This document shows positions 1-11,419 of a stretch of 64,000 bases of DNA, piece after piece. Positions within the stretch are counted from its first letter, which is position 1; every line of letters starts with the position of its first letter. Below the pieces are notes generated by a model. It worked only from the letters and a program-made list of their open reading frames with translations, was not told the DNA's origin and did no database searches. The position numbers and the translations under genes are program-made. The stretch lies in the NCBI GenBank assembly GCA_964059195.1, contig CAXKWD010000005.1, forward strand, positions 152,115,265 through 152,179,264, written 5' to 3'. This stretch comes from Ectobius pallidus. Lineage: Eukaryota; Arthropoda; Insecta; Blattodea; Ectobiidae.

Positions 1-201
1 GGTACTCCAGAGCATGTGGTTAGGGAATACCAAAACACTGCCCAGTTAAGGGAGACCTTTCAGAGACTATTTCAAGGTAGGCAAATAGGGAACATAATAA
101 GAGATCCCTACTCGTGGAAGCTGTTGGATGAAGCAGCAAATAGAGTTTCCCAGAAAACAAAAGAAGACTATATAAATAGCAGTCACGGACAAAGGCAATA
201 A
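1..201 (+). pseudogene. 3' end of a non-LTR retrotransposon ORF (probable)
   Basis: An open frame enters from the window edge and stops at 199-201. It begins with a TPEHVV motif followed by charged helical sequence containing RDPYSWKLLDEA. This resembles the C-terminal tail that follows reverse transcriptase in R1/TRAS-like insect LINEs, where TPEHVV is usually followed by E-C. Here the cysteine is replaced (REYQ). The catalytic domain would lie outside the window. The assignment rests on a short remembered motif, so it is tentative; it could also be an unrelated ORF tail. Confidence 0.4.
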
Positions 202-205
202 GACA

Positions 206-310
206 TTATCCTTTATTTGTAATTTGTCTTATGTCCTGTGCCCTTGTGTGTCTTATATCATAAGACACACAAGGGCACAGGACATAAGACAAATTACAAA
301 TAAAGGATAA
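206..310. repeat. Perfect palindrome, 51-bp arms, 3-nt spacer
   Basis: The arms 206-256 and 260-310 are exact reverse complements with no mismatch; the spacer 257-259 is atc. It lies 5 bp after the stop codon of the preceding ORF. Nothing around it explains it, and a transcript would form a long perfect hairpin. Confidence 0.95.
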
Positions 311-1866
311 CAAACATCCGGCTATGACTTCGTGGTGCCAGGATGACCTACTGCTCGACGCCGATGCCTGAAGTCTGGCTTCCAGACTAAGGATTCCGGT
401 GATGACTGGTACTCACCTGGTTGATGATGAGATAGTAGTGAGGACGCGGGAGTGTACTGCACCTGTGAAAGGTGTGGTATGCTTAGGCGCGACCTCCCAT
501 TCATCATCATAAATCCTACTCTTAATATTGGCAATATTATAATTGACTTTCGTAATAATATACAGCCGCACTAATTACAAGAAGAAGGAGCTAAGTGCAT
601 CTCATCTATAGAATACAATATTTGTGACACACATAAACACTGTACGATAACTTATAACAAATGACAATATGTGAATGCCTCAGTTCAAGTTCATATATGT
701 TTTAATCTATGCTATATTTTAAATAATAAGTGACAAGGTCAATTTTATAATTTTATTATTGATTATTCTATATATTTTACTGTGACAATACATTGAGCTC
801 AATGTCGTTTTAATATTTTATCTCATTAAGTGATGAATTAATTTAATATTTTAAGCATTTTATAATACAAAATAAAAGCTAAATTTACATCATATTTTAG
901 TTTTCTCTTTTTTCTCTCATATAATCTTCAGCTTTTTGTTTTTAATATTAGTGGTATATAGGCGGAATTTACCTAAACTACTAATTATATGTTATACCAC
1001 TGGAAAAAATGAAACTAATCAACTATCATAAATCCACAAAAATCCCGGATTCGACATTTATTGTAGTTTGTGTAGTTAGTTTATTATTAAGTTATTACTT
1101 TATTATTAAGTTATCAATGCGTTTTATGTTTGTTCTTAGACTGTTAAACTTTTTACTATATATATATATATATATTCTTCAGATTAAGTTGCAAATTGTA
1201 TAGTGCATATAGAGGCCTCTGATAGGAATCCTGGACAGGGGTCAATAAGTATTAAAGTATTAAATAAATAAGTAAATAGTTTGGCAGTACTGCTTCAATA
1301 TTCGTTACGAAACGTTTAATCCAGTACTGCATACGTCTTTGAATTTTCTAACTTAGGAAAGTTTGTAGCAAACCCTTGAAAGATAACACAAATAAAAACA
1401 GTGCTTTTATAAATAAGAAAATCTACACTTATCATAATTAAATTCCGTTATAAAGGAAGTAAATATTTGGTTTAAACAACAGAATAATGGAAGTACTTTG
1501 CGTGGCAAGACCCAGAGCTCTTAGGAGTCCGTGGAGGCACTTGCAGAACTATATTCGTAGTGTGCATAGTAGGAAGTAAGAAGACTATGTTATATATATA
1601 GAATCCGGGAAGCGAAGAATAAATATTGACTTTCTGGCTTGACTTTCCATCTCATTTTACCCATCCCCAGGTTCCTCTTGACAACCACCGCGTCATGTGT
1701 CTTTCTGCAAGTTCCACATCGTAAAAAAGATGGTCGGCTTGTATTATGATATAGTACAGGGGTGCATATCGTCCTTACAGACAAAAAGTCTGTAATCTCG
1801 ATTTTCGGGAGAAATGATGAAAATAAAGCCACAGCCTTCTTTATTCAAGCTTTAAGGATGGATGTA
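311..1866. other. Intergenic DNA with no recognisable gene
   Basis: AT-rich sequence with a short (TA)n run near 1160-1175. Only short, non-conserved open frames occur. Bases 311-535 are less AT-rich than the rest but matched nothing I recognise. Confidence 0.5.
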
Positions 1867-2940
1867 CGAGGGTGAGTCAGATATAGGCTAATTATCCGGA
1901 CTTTTTATAAAACACTTCATTTACTTCAAACATTCAGTATGATTTTCACATTAATTTGGAAGTGAAACTTCTTTAGGCGCGCTAGGAGTAAATCGAGAGC
2001 TAACCCAAAGTTGCGTTACAAAGAAAATCGTCAAGAAAGTAGCGTGGCTGTGACGGACTGCACAGAAAACAACTCAATGAAATTAAAAAACTAAAAAATC
2101 CAAAATTAAACAATTAAAAACGAAATCCTAAATTTAAAAAATCTAAAAATCCAAAAAATTAAAAATGCAAAGATCCAAAATTTTAAAAATCCAAAATTAA
2201 AAAAATCCAGAATTCTAGAATTCAAAGATCCAAAATTAAAAAATCAAAAAGTCCAAAATTAAAAAATTAAAAATTTTAAAATTCAAAATTTAAAAAATTA
2301 AAAAATCCAAAATTTAAAAATCTAAAAATCCAAAATTTAAAAATCGAAAATCCAATTTAAAAATCCTTAAATTTAAAAATTCAAAGATCCAAAATTTAAA
2401 AAACCAAAATTTCAAAATTAAAAAAACAAAGATCCAAAATTTAAAAAGTCCATAAGCCCAAAATTAAAAAAGTCCAACAATCCAATATTGAAAAAATCCA
2501 ATAACTTAATCCAAAATTGGAAAAATAGAAAAATTAAGAAAAAATTCAAGTTTCACTTCTGTCGCGTGGCGTTCCACGTACACGATTTTTTTCAATATGG
2601 TCTACCTTCTTTGTAATGCACTTGATCCAGCGGTCCACAATCTTGTGTATTCCTCCCGAAAAGAAGATGTTCGGTTAGTTGCAAGCCACTGATGCACCGC
2701 TTCCTGCACCTCTGTGCACGAAGTCTCTCCAGGGAAAGAGGTGCAGGAAGCGGTGCATCAGTGTCTTTGTAACCAACCGAAAGCCTTCTTTTCGGCAGGA
2801 ATACACAAGCTTGTGCACCGCTGGACCAAGAGCATTACAAAGAAAGGAGACTATATTGAAAAATAATGTGAAAATCATACTGTATTTTTAAGTAAATAAA
2901 ATGTTTTATGAAAAGTCCGGATAATTGTTACTCACCCTCG
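1867..2940. mobile_element. Mariner-derived foldback element with a nested insertion
   Basis: The element is bounded by TA on both sides and has terminal inverted repeats beginning cgagggtgagt at 1867 and ending actcaccctcg at 2940. The right arm 2738-2940 carries a mariner transposase C-terminus in one frame (GIHKLVHRW, then GDYIEK and a stop). The left arm is the inverted copy of the same end. It is interrupted by about 635 bp (roughly 1956-2592) and resumes at about 2594-2713. The inserted block holds an AT-rich minisatellite. Mariner elements use TA target sites, which agrees with the flanks. Confidence 0.75.
2075..2550. repeat. Degenerate AT-rich minisatellite, aaaatccaaaatt-type units
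   Basis: Dozens of imperfect units of about 10-20 bp built on aatccaaaatttaaaa follow one another. The block lies inside the sequence inserted in the left arm of the mariner foldback. The insertion itself has related ends (gaagtgaaactt near 1959 and its inverse near 2549). Confidence 0.8.
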
Positions 2941-3039
2941 TAGCATCATCGCACTCAAGCGGGTGTTAAGGCTCAAATCCTGTGATATGATACATTTTTC
3001 ATTAAGTCAGCTATCGAGCAGTAAACTGCTAGAATGGTT

Positions 3040-3530
3040 TTATTTAATCAGCGAGCAATTATGATAAGCAGAAAATAAGTTATTTTTGTAATCGATTTCC
3101 TAGTTATGCTCCAAATCGATTCATTAAGCAGGGCTTAGGAAGAACAAAGATCTAGTTTGATAAGCATGTAAAGGAATATGTGGGTAATGTTATATATCAA
3201 AGCTAACTGTATTGCAACTTCCAAAGCCTTATAAGAACAATGTAAAACAAAATATGTTGCCATAAGAACCGATTTGCATTTGATAAATTCTTTCTAATAT
3301 AATACCATACAATAGGCACTAATTTGAGCATTACTCCGGTACCGTTCAACCGATTTGATCCTATATTTATAGGCTTTTTCCCATGGATGTTATAAATGCG
3401 TATACCAAGTTTCATGAAAATCCGATATAGCATATCCGAGTTATCGCGCTTACAGACACACGGACAGAAAGATGGACAGACATTTTCCCGTCCCCCATAC
3501 AATCTCATAAGTACCATCCTGGCACTTAAT
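3040..3530 (+). repeat. Dispersed repeat family A, copy 1
   Basis: It shares long stretches with 14590-15940, 18510-19060 and 25880-26130: a head with tttaatcag, a middle with gcagggctta and aagaacaaag, and a tail with an accg-atttg-tcc segment, cacggacagac runs and ggcacttaata. No coding capacity is visible. Confidence 0.75.
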
Positions 3531-4004
3531 AACGATAACATTTTATCAATGTTGTCCAATGATATATTAAAAAAAATTAAACTCAGTTTAGTGGAATCAA
3601 ATGTACGATTGAAAGCATGAAATATTAACAGATATTACGTCATACCTAGGCTTCAAGAAAAGTTGCCTGGTAATTTTCCTGGCTAGACTTAAGTAGGTTA
3701 ACTGTAAGTTTATACGCTAGAGTTGGTAAAAGGGAAGAAGGATGATCTGGTCTGATGTCCCTGACCAGTCACCTGGAAACCCTTGCGACAGAGATCAAAG
3801 TTGATGGGCAGAAAAATGTGAGACGCAAAACATCGATTGTTTACTAAGGAGATAGTTACGTTGTTTAATCCCTTATTCCAGAGCCTCCGGCTGCTTCCCT
3901 TAAGCGGATTAAGACGAACATCAGCAGATCAGGAACGCTGAATGCTCACCACGCCCTGCATTATTTTGTGAGTAAATTATTTTATACTCTCTTCTTACCT
4001 TTAA
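3531..4004. other. Intergenic DNA with no recognisable gene
   Basis: Single-copy-looking sequence within this window; nothing further seen. Confidence 0.4.
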
Positions 4005-4753
4005 GGGTATATGTACGTGAACTACCACAAAAATATGAAAAAAATGCAGGTTCTAAAATATTAAAATTTTACAAGAAAATGAACTCAAAAGTGAACTAAA
4101 ATTACAGGATCCTATAAGAAGGCTTACTAGAACATAACTAGCTGATAAAAGTATAAAAAATTTACCAAGTTATTTTTAAATTACATGTTTTATAGGAGCA
4201 TGAAAAAAAATTAATTCAGATGCACTTATCACTTCCTGTAGAGATAGCATTTTTCTGGTTTCTCTGACACCTTTTATTTTTTTAATGCATATAATGAACA
4301 TATTTTTCTACAAAGTAGACTACTTTTATACAGCTAAAGTTAGTATTTTTAATGCAATTAATTTTTATATATCGCATATAAAATATATTGAAATTTGATC
4401 AATATTTCATGACACATTTTCTTTAATTTTATACCTATGGGCATCATTGTAGTCTACTTTATGCATATATGCATGTAAAATTAGTGTACAAAATTTCAGC
4501 CTTCTATCTCTAATGGTTGTGGAGCTATCTAACAATATGTGTGAAAAATAAGAGTTACCGGGAAATTCAATTTTAAGTTCAAAGTGAATAGTAGCTCAGA
4601 GCACGTAAACATATTTAAATGTCCATTTAAATGGCACCAATAATTTCTAAACCTATATAAACTATATACCAATGGATGCAGAAAATTCAGCACAATTTTT
4701 AGTGCTATAAACAAAAAAACATAAATTTCAAAATAATTCACGTACATATACCC
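4005..4753. mobile_element. Terminal-inverted-repeat element (MITE-like), class unresolved
   Basis: The 17-bp ends gggtatatgtacgtgaa (4005-4021) and ttcacgtacatataccc (4737-4753) are exact inverted repeats about 715 bp apart. The interior is AT-rich and non-coding. No clear target-site duplication was found. Confidence 0.65.
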
Positions 4754-4849
4754 GGGGACTTACCTGTGAAATTTAAAAATTCTACCTTTTTCATATGATT
4801 TTCTTCATTGTTTACCTTACTCTGGAAGCATTTGCTTAAATTGATTATA

Positions 4850-5250
4850 TCTTAGGGGAAATAGTATATTGCGATACAAGTGCCGTAAGCGATGCACACG
4901 GATCGAAGAAAGAGTTTGAAAAAACGAGGCGCTCGCGCCGAGTTTTTTTCAATTTTCCGAGATCCGTTATGCGCTTACGGCACGAGTATTGCATGCTATT
5001 TTTTGCACGATGATTATTGATATCAATTTAATTGTATTAATTGCGATATTACCTGAAAATATTATGTATATAGGCCTACATTCTTGAAGATAGATGTTTA
5101 TTTCAGAAAATGATTCGCATGTGTTTGTTGTTATGGGAACCGAATATTTGTCCTGGGGGCCTTGTCCATAAAGGCTTGTATTATGATGTGCCGAAAGTAA
5201 ATTCTTACCGCACGGAAACTCTTACCGCACATAGCAACAAGATTGCGTTA
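4850..5250 (+). repeat. Dispersed repeat family B with internal hairpin, copy 1
   Basis: It matches the reverse complement of 26710-27115. It contains a stem with arms gtgccgtaagcg (4880-4891) and cgcttacggcac (4972-4983). The short ORF at 5110-5367 lies largely in this repeat and is not considered a gene. Confidence 0.65.
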
Positions 5251-5348
5251 TTTTTAATCTTTTCATTGTTATTTACATATATATTGATCCCCTTAAAAAT
5301 TCTATCTACCCAGGTTCGTTATATAAGATCAGTTGAGTATTGCTTTAT

Positions 5349-5888
5349 ACAGAGTGTTAATGAATAGTACCGAAATATTTTACCTGTGTATAGATGAGAC
5401 ATAGACAAGCAACTTTATTAGGAGATTTTTGCTCTATAATGTAAAAATGTGTATTCTACAGGGTATTAAGTCATTACAATTTCGTGTTCATAACGCAATA
5501 ATGAAGGGAATTAGAGTTAAAATTTTCAATAAATTGACGTCATGCCTTCTTAGCGATCGACAAAAACCTGATTCTTAATCATTCGTCAACAGCTACAGGC
5601 CTATTATAATCCATAATCTGCTAAATTTACAGACTAATCCCATGACTGGCCGCCACTGCATTAGTTTTTTATTTTTTTTATTTATAAGTCCAGTGTTAAC
5701 AACGAAGTTTCTTTGTTATGCATCTTTTTCAAGTGTTAGAAGTCAGAGGCGGCCATGGCCTGGGCGATTTTATGCTGTAACTGGGAAAATTGAATCCATA
5801 GAGCAAAAATCTCCTAATGAAAGTTGCTTGTTTATGTCCCCTCTATACACAGGTAAAGTATTTCGGTATTATTCATTAACACTCTGTA
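5349..5888. mobile_element. Foldback element with ~100-bp terminal inverted repeats
   Basis: The sequence from 5346 (tatacagagtg, ttaatgaatagtacc) is repeated inverted up to 5890 (ggtattattcattaac, cactctgtata). The arms run about 100 bp with scattered mismatches. TATA flanks both sides, compatible with a TA duplication. Non-coding. Confidence 0.7.
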
Positions 5889-5890
5889 TA

Positions 5891-7253
5891 AAATGCGAGG
5901 ATTTTTTATCTACAAGTCAGGATTGTCATTTATGAAAGTCAGCTATTCCACTGAACTTTTCCTCATCGATTTCAAACTTAGAGCCCACCGATGGTTTCAC
6001 TTTCACGAAAAAAAATTCTTAAAGCAGTTTTCAAATGTTGTTACCCAAATTGTATATTTGATGTATAGACACTTCAGACAAAAAGTCACTGCTTACTTTA
6101 AGGCAGTTGGTGTTCTGTGCTTTACGGGTACAAAGTAATGTTTTTTTTTTATTAAAAATTCATTTGGTAAGTTATATTTGCTAATATGTCTAAGGGATGT
6201 GATGAAAATTTCAAAGTAATTGATTAAAATTGCTACGGAAAAAGCAAGGAGCAAGGAACGATTTCCTTAGAGTAGCAGTTTAGAAAATATACGAATCTCT
6301 TTTCAGCATTGCTCTGAAAATTGACTGGAACTATAATTATAACTTTAATTCATAATGAAAAAAATGTGTATTGTAATAGTAGAGTTGCGATCTAATTATC
6401 GGCATGTGAGCATAACACTTAAAAATCACCGAACGGAGATCTGAGTACATCTAAGCTAAAATGTGTTGTTTTCTTTGATAAGGCTTGAATTGGTATAGGC
6501 TGAATTATTATGCAAAAACAAAATATGATACTTACTATGCCTATAACTGTGCTCTACATTCTTTTTTTTTTTAGTTGACAGTTAAAAGTTTCTCTCCCCA
6601 TAACTACTTTGAGATTTGCATTGAGTGAAGGGTACATAGCATATAGTATATCGAAAGAATGTGAAAAACCAGAAACTTGTAGATCAGATGTTGCTACGTG
6701 AGTGTCATTTTGCATCTTTCCATTTAGAAAGTAGTAAAGGTAGTTTTTTTTAGTGTTAAATTTTATTTTGAAAATATATTTAATGAGTTATACATGTTTG
6801 ATTTAGGATTTTATTGCTTTTTTTCCAAACTCTATCGAGCAAACGAAGAGTATGCTAAGAGCGCAAATGTTTGATTCTTCTACCAAGTTTATTCTGTCTC
6901 TGCAGGCATGAAAGAAAAGCAGGCCTATAAAGAGATAAAAAGCAAGAGTGCGGAATCTTGCTCTCTCGGACGATTGCTTACTAATAGAGTGTGAATTCCC
7001 CAGTAATGCGTTTAGTGGAAGAGATAACCATCCAACTGGAGATCTGTACTGCTTTAAAAATGAAACTGTTCCCTCTATTTTAAGACTGGACTCGAAAGAG
7101 CTTTTGTTAATGAATCATTCAAATTAGACTGGAATATATTCTACCTGGTGCATCCTCTTTATCAGCTGGTGTTGTTACTCTTATTTTTCTATTAGTTAGC
7201 GAAAAGAATAGAAATATAAAATGTGGGCAGCATCCTATGTAAGTTTTTATACA
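5891..7253. other. Intergenic DNA with no recognisable gene
   Basis: AT-rich; no repeat structure or coding segment that I can support. Confidence 0.4.
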
Positions 7254-7800
7254 CGAGGCGCGTCCATAAAGTAAGTTTCCCTGGAGCCATTTACAGAAAC
7301 AAAACACAATTTCAAGGAAATATTTATTGCAACAGTGTTCAGCTATTTCTCAACATATTCGCCACCGTAATTGAAACATTTGCCTTACCGTAGCACCAAC
7401 TTTTGAATACCTGTATGGTAGAATTGTGCCGCCAGGGATTTCAACCACCGTGTGACAACCATCTTCGCCTTTCGGCCATTCCCTATTATTCTTTGTCATT
7501 TCGTTAGGTGTAGGAAAAGATGAAAATCACTGGGAGCGAGGTCCGGGCTTTAGGGGGAATGTTTAAACACCTCCCAGCCGAACGTCTGTAGGAGACTTGC
7601 TAGGAGGTGTTTAAACATCCACCCTACAGCCCGGACTTCGCTTCCAGTGATTTCCATCTTTTCCTACACCTAAAGAAATGACAGGGAATGACAGAGAATG
7701 ACAGAGAGGTGGAGATGTTTGTCACTCAGTGGCACACTTCTACGACACAAGTGTTCAAAAGGAGTTGAACACCTGCTGTATCTGTTGGAATATATATGTT
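7254..7800. mobile_element. Mariner-derived inverted duplication (foldback)
   Basis: The left half read on the minus strand gives a mariner transposase 3' end (FHLFLHL-like segment, then RWLKSLAAQFYHTGIQKLV) and finishes in a mariner-type terminus cgaggcgcgtcc at 7254. The right half, on the plus strand, again encodes PPYSPDFASSDFHLFLHLKK (7614-7676), the conserved mariner motif around the last catalytic Asp. Closely matched arms are 7496-7576 and 7601-7681 with a 24-bp spacer; similarity continues outward more weakly. Stops and frameshifts make it non-coding today. Confidence 0.75.
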
Positions 7801-7910
7801 CATGAAATTGTGTTATGTTTCTGTAAACGTAGTATATTGCCAAAAAGGATAATAAAAATATTAGATAGTGAAAATAATCAGGATAATGCACTTACGCCAT
7901 TGGATTGGAA

Positions 7911-8475
7911 GAGCTACGACACCGCATGAGAAAAATTATTTTGGTTGACGCTGTAGCCACTCCTGCAACATCGATTTGACGTCTTCATCAGATTTGAACT
8001 TCTGTCCTCCAAAGAGATCCTTCAACGGACCAAAGATTTGGAAATCTGATTGTGACAACGCGAAGGGGGCTGCTGAGAGCAGGTATTTTGCTTCAGTCAG
8101 TGATAACGCCCGTCCTCATGCTGCTCGTGCAACCATGAAAACCGTCGACGACATATTATGCTTCAAGTGCCTCCCACATCTGCCATACTTGCCAGGTATG
8201 GCACCTTCAGATTTCCACATCTTTAGTCCATTAAAGGAGCTCCTTGGAGAGCAGAAGTTCAAGCCTGATGAAGACATCCAATCGGCGGTGCATGAATGAC
8301 TACAGTGTCAACCAGAATCATTTTTCTCATGCGGTATCGAAGCACTTCCTATATGATGGCATAAGTACATTGAACTGGGAGGGGACTATGTAGAAAAAAA
8401 ACTTACAAGCAAACATTCTCCCTGCATTAAAACGTGGAAAAAAATTAATTGCAATTTTCATTTGATTTTCCCTCG
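7911..8475. mobile_element. Second mariner-derived inverted duplication
   Basis: The plus strand encodes a mariner transposase 3' segment (DNARPHAARA at about 8104, LPYLPGMAPSDFHIFSPLKE, LLGEQKF), followed after frameshifts by a GDYVEK-like end and a terminus cctcg at 8475 next to TA. Sequence 7911-8049 is the inverted copy of 8207-8343. The element belongs to a different mariner subfamily from the one just upstream, because terminus and protein differ. Confidence 0.75.
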
Positions 8476-8477
8476 TA

Positions 8478-9170
8478 TTATTTATGTATTTATGTAATTT
8501 AAAAAATTAAAATAAGACTCGCGATCTTAGGATGAGGTTGAGATAACTAAACACGCACTCCCGCAACGCGTCCATTACTTATGTGTCAAAATGTGAAGCT
8601 TGAAAATCTCAATACCCTTAGTTGAAACAGAGGAATTCCTTGTAAGCGTTTCACATCAGGTTTCTACTCTGAAGTTTTGAGTTTAGTTTTCTGTATCTCG
8701 CATTTGCCTAAGTTGGATTTAAGGACTGTATTTTATCCCCTTCACTTTCCTTTAAAAGCGATGTAGATGAGGGCCACCCTCCTATAGATCAACAACAACA
8801 GACTAAAGACACAAAATAAAACTTTCCTCCTAAAATCCTATGAACAACTTCTTTGTAAACAGAAGTTTAATGTAGTTTGTTTCACTCTCTTTAGGCAGTC
8901 AAAACTGTACATTTTAAATCCGGTCGTTTGTAACCCTGCCTAATTCATCAAACTACATGATACAAGTGTACACCAGTGGCATGGCAGTTGTTAATAGTAG
9001 TTAAAGGGGGTTTATGTTCGCTCCCACCACTTCTCCCAGAGTCATCCCCACTCCAATAATCTCCATAATCGCCATGATATGCAGCGGCGAGGATCCGCTC
9101 TGTGCTGGTCCTATTACAACGTTACTCCAAGCCTTTTGGAACATCTTGGTTTTTTCTTATATATATATAT
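8478..9170. other. Intergenic DNA with no recognisable gene
   Basis: No coding segment or repeat that I can support. Confidence 0.4.
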
Positions 9171-9310
9171 ATTAGAAAAAAATTGAATGGGCGGTGGTTT
9201 CGTACTTAGGGAGGCATGAAACGTAAAGATGTGAAAGAATTATTTTTCGACAGTCATGACATGGTATCGATTGCAATAGGTAGATTTTTCTTCAAAATCT
9301 ACCTAAAAAA
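9170..9310 (-). repeat. Dispersed repeat family C, partial copy
   Basis: Reverse complement of the beginning of the fuller copy at 41640-42315 (gtagatttttcttc, ctattgcaatcgat and gaaaccaccgccc-type segments). Non-coding. Confidence 0.65.
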
Positions 9311-9575
9311 TGTAAATTGACCCCCGTATGGACCGTGGAGAAGCGGGAGTTTGAGGATTTCAGATTGAGACATTTGTTAGTACAACCGGCCACCTTTATC
9401 CCCAGGAATACTCCTGGTACTCATTTCTGTTAGAGAGGCTGAGTCGACCTCTAGGGTCATAGTGCCACCAGAAGTATTAGGCCAATTGAAAAACTCCAAC
9501 GACCTCATCGGGGATCGAACCCGCGACCTTCCGGTTTGTAATGCAGTGCCTCAACCACTACTCCACTGGGTGCCC
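9311..9575 (-). mobile_element. tRNA-derived SINE family 1, minus-strand copy
   Basis: On the minus strand it starts with a tRNA-like head (box A agtggttgag, box B ggttcgatcccc), followed by the family body gatgaggtcgttgg and tttttcaattggcc. Other copies are at 12575-12880 and 22951-23245, with a diverged copy at 11420-11690. Confidence 0.8.
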
Positions 9576-9584
9576 TGTTTTTCT

Positions 9585-9843
9585 TGTGTATAGCGTCGCT
9601 GACTTCAGATCCGTCGGCCCTTGGCTTGTTCTGAGGTAGGGAGATCTGGAACGGGGTACACTTAGCCTCGTGATTCAAACTGAGGATCTAATTGATAGAG
9701 AAGTAGCGTCTCCGGTCATGGAAACCACCAATAACGGCCGTGGGGATGACCACATACCCCGAATCCTGCCATCTGCCTATGATAGATGACGCAGCGGTCG
9801 GGTGGTAGGCCTGGCCCCTTCAGGGATGTAGCGCCACGGAGTT
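9585..9843 (+). mobile_element. tRNA-derived SINE family 2, diverged copy
   Basis: It shares cagatccgtcggccc and the body (catggaaaccacc, gcggtcgggtggtaggcc, ccttcagggatgtagc) with 23789-24079 (inverted) and 40465-40610. The tRNA head is largely lost. Confidence 0.75.
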
Positions 9844-10059
9844 TAGTTTAGTTTTGTAATTTGTTATACATGTTTTTCTGCTTCCCTAGTATGGTTTGTG
9901 GTCATTTGTCTAGCTGGGACACCTGCAATGTTCCGATGAGACGAGGGGATCCTTAATATTTAATCAGGCCATGTCGAAAAAACATAAAATTCCCCTTACC
10001 TGTACAGGAAATCGAACCCAGGATCTCATAACTAGTAATCATTAACTCTAACCACTAGA

Positions 10060-10565
10060 CAGAGGCCGATCAAATAATAAAAAATCCCTTTAGGCAGGTC
10101 TACAGGTTGAGGTAGATTTCGAAATGCTTTTGGTTTAATTTATTGTCGCTGCGCAGCACTCTTCTTCTTTAGCCTTCGCATGACAAACCCGCAATAATAA
10201 CTGCAAAAAAGAGGAAAGAGCACTTTTTCAAACATTCAAATCTCGCCTTTTATGAGAACTATCGAGAAACTAGTTATTGATTTGTAGAGTTCTCATCAAG
10301 AGCTTTTCAGCGATACCCCACAAGACGTGGTTTCAAACATTTTGAATTTCCATCCCCCCACCCCCACTCGTACCCCCAAAACCAACGAATCGTTGGTGTC
10401 ACTGTGAACTCCATAGGGAGTACTCTAATTTATTCAAACAAGTTTCCCTCTATACTTCATAGCGGCCGAGATATAAATTTTTCAAAATTTCAACCCCGAC
10501 CCCTCTTGGGCCAATTTTGCTCATTAACGAACTTGTCCGAACTATTGGGCTACCTAAAATATTAC
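10060..10565 (-). repeat. Dispersed repeat family C, second partial copy
   Basis: It is the reverse complement of 41850-42315 over most of its length, including gtggtttcaaac, cccccactcgtac and cgaacttgtccgaac. Non-coding; the short ORFs here also exist in the other copy and are not conserved. Confidence 0.7.
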
Positions 10566-10989
10566 CCGGCCGAAGCCAGTGCATTTCCATATTTTCAAAG
10601 CCATCCCTGCAAGTGAAGGAACGGCATCTAATTTAGTTTTCTGTATTTCCCCTGCCAAGGCTGCTTCGAGCACTTCTCCGCCACCTATGTACTGCGTGAA
10701 GCATAAACACCAGGCGATACCACAATAAATGAAATAATTATAGCGTAACTCCATTACAACGGATTTTCTTTTACTGTGATGTATATTTTTTCCCGTTTGT
10801 CGATTTTCCAAGAGCATTATGACCCCAAACGATAATTATAAACTTGAAAGTATACCTATTCATCAAATCAACTAATTTACCGATCTTCTAAGATTTGCCA
10901 TAATTCTAAATATGCCTTTGTTTTAAGTAGCTTTAAGTACTTCTTACTGCAAAATATGTAATCGTTAGAGCCTGATACTTCAGGCATTT

Positions 10990-11400
10990 ATTTATTATTA
11001 TGAGATTGTGTGGGGGACGGGAAAATGTCTGTCCGTCTGTCTGTCTATCTGTCCGTCCGTCTGTCTGTCTGTCCGTGTGTCTGTGTGCGCGATAACTCAA
11101 ATACGTTGTATCGGATTTTCAGGAAACTTGGTATACGCATTTATAACGTCCATGGGAAGAAGCCTATTGAAATTGAACCAAATCGGTTGACCCAATTTAA
11201 TGCCTAATTTAGTGCCTATTCTGTTGTAATATATTATAAAAAATTTATCTAATGCAAATCAGTTATAATGACAACATATTTTTTACAGTGTTCATATACG
11301 GCTTTGGAAGTTGAAATACAGTTGACAATAACACTACCCACATATTCCATCACATATGCTTATCAGAGCTTCCCAAGATACTTAACACACTTTAAGATAT
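10990..11400 (-). repeat. Dispersed repeat family A, minus-strand copy
   Basis: Contains an expanded (ctgt)/(ccgt) run at 11026-11085 followed by the inverted family body. The tetranucleotide run corresponds to the cggacagac stretch of the other copies. Confidence 0.7.
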
Positions 11401-11419
11401 GTTATCTTAGGTTACTTGT

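Noticed and set aside
5110..6138. Three ORFs of 81-97 codons
   Set aside because: They fall in dispersed repeat family B and the foldback element or in AT-rich DNA; no protein features.
11008..11207. Cys/Val/Ser-rich ORFs over a ctgt repeat
   Set aside because: Artefact of the tetranucleotide expansion in repeat family A.
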